DNA of 5,342 nucleotides from Acidobacteriota bacterium. Lineage in GTDB: Bacteria; Acidobacteriota; UBA6911. The notes below the pieces were generated by a model. It was not told the DNA's origin and searched no databases. It saw only the letters and a program-made list of their open reading frames with translations. The DNA is taken from the NCBI GenBank assembly GCA_017860075.1, contig JAFNAH010000349.1, positions 1 to 5,342 of the forward strand, given 5' to 3'. A program made the position numbers and the translations under genes. Shown here piece by piece: positions 4,673-5,342 of the stretch. Every line of letters begins with the position of its first letter. Positions within the stretch are counted from its first letter, which is position 1.

Positions 4673-5342
4673 AGAGGTTTCCCATCGCACAGTCAGGGTC
4701 TGTCGTTGCGATCATAGCCGCGGGAGGCACGGGCTCCCGCATGAAGACCGGCCTGCCCAAGCAGTTCCTTGAACTGGCAGGGGAGCCGATTCTCGTTCGC
4801 ACCCTCGTCCAAGTGCTGGGCGTGGACGGATTGGTTCAGGTCGTGATCGCGCTTCCGGGGGCGCACATTCCCATGGCGAAATCCCTGCTGGAGTCGCGGT
4901 CCTGGCGTTTTCCCGTTGACTGTGTGCGGGGCGGGCCGAACCGCCAGGAGTCGGTGCGGCGCGCGCTCGCCCATGCACGCTCCGACGCCGGCCTGATCCT
5001 TGTTCACGACGCCGTCCGGCCCCTGTGCGATCCCGGTTTGATGAACCGGGTGCTTGATGCGGCCCGCACGACGGGGGCCGCCGTTCCGGTGATTCCCGCA
5101 ACCGAGACAATCCAACGCGTCTCCCGGCGCGGACGGATCCTTTCCACTCCCCCTCGTGAGGAACTATACGCCGTTCAGACCCCCCAATGTTTTAGAGCCC
5201 GGATTCTCGAGTCTTCTCTCGATCGCGCCCGGGCGGCCGGGTTCCAGGGCACGGACGAGTCGTCGATCGTGCGCTGGGCGGGCCATCCGGTAACTGCAGT
5301 TCCCGGCGCCGAGAACAACATCAAGATCACACACCCCGCCGA
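4669..5342 (+). CDS. ispD: 2-C-methyl-D-erythritol 4-phosphate cytidylyltransferase (3' end cut)
   Basis: Joins MEP and CTP to give CDP-methylerythritol and pyrophosphate, the third step of the non-mevalonate isoprenoid pathway, in the cytoplasm. Numbered from the TTG at 4669, 224 codons are present and the frame is open at the edge; the family is usually 230-236 residues, so only about the last dozen should be missing. Motifs: CTP-binding loop AIIAAGGTGSRM (14-25, R24) and K31 in LPKQF; GGPNRQESVRRAL; HDAVRP (113-118, D114 and R117); TPQCFR; GTDESS; and K219 in NNIKITH, matching the C-terminal catalytic-site lysine. No in-frame ATG or GTG precedes the nucleotide loop, and the first in-frame ATG (4741) falls after it. 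TTG at 4669 is the best start, giving about 11 residues ahead of VVAIIAAGG. No good Shine-Dalgarno lies in front of it, so translation may be coupled to the preceding gene or to the short frame at 4646-4672. Confidence 0.95.
   Translation, partial: MKRFPIAQSGSVVAIIAAGGTGSRMKTGLPKQFLELAGEPILVRTLVQVLGVDGLVQVVIALPGAHIPMAKSLLESRSWRFPVDCVRGGPNRQESVRRALAHARSDAGLILVHDAVRPLCDPGLMNRVLDAARTTGAAVPVIPATETIQRVSRRGRILSTPPREELYAVQTPQCFRARILESSLDRARAAGFQGTDESSIVRWAGHPVTAVPGAENNIKITHPA

Overview
The window is GC-rich bacterial chromosome carrying a compact run of housekeeping genes, all on the + strand: the last codons of the replicative helicase gene dnaB, then alr (alanine racemase), radA (branch-migration ATPase), a membrane-anchored PIN/TRAM protein of the YacL type, and ispD (MEP-pathway cytidylyltransferase), which runs off the right edge. 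The gene content resembles the radA-disA-yacL-ispD-ispF neighbourhood of Firmicutes, but without disA. The dnaB-alr-radA lead-in, GC-rich codon use and YacL-type PIN/TRAM protein beside ispD suggest Acidobacteriota or a related GC-rich phylum. That placement is inference from gene order and base composition; no marker gene here settles it.

Layout: dnaB tail (1-57), alr (94-1278) and radA (1285-2685) are tightly spaced, with gaps of 36 and 6 nt, and look like one transcription unit. About 885 nt without a credible gene follows (2686-3570). It has three parts: a hexamer-periodic (TCGGNN-like) imperfect inverted repeat (2723-2860); a 280-nt element with large-scale dyad symmetry, built from at least five short hairpins with 3-4 nt loops (2932-3211); and a plainer stretch (3212-3556) leading to a strong Shine-Dalgarno and the PIN/TRAM gene (3571-4620). 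After 48 nt, ispD begins, apparently at a TTG codon (4669), because no in-frame ATG lies upstream of its nucleotide-binding loop.

The genes do not form one pathway. DnaB and RadA serve replication and recombination, Alr supplies D-alanine for peptidoglycan, and IspD makes the CDP-methylerythritol intermediate for isoprenoids, including the undecaprenyl carrier used in wall synthesis. The PIN/TRAM protein is a predicted membrane-tethered RNA-binding nuclease-fold protein whose biological role I cannot state.

The most unusual part is the radA-PIN/TRAM intergenic region. It contains two different structured repeat modules side by side, looks like a dispersed non-coding repeat of the kind found scattered in some large GC-rich genomes, and has no recognisable transposase. 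I do not see a defence system, CRISPR array, RNA gene or complete mobile element.
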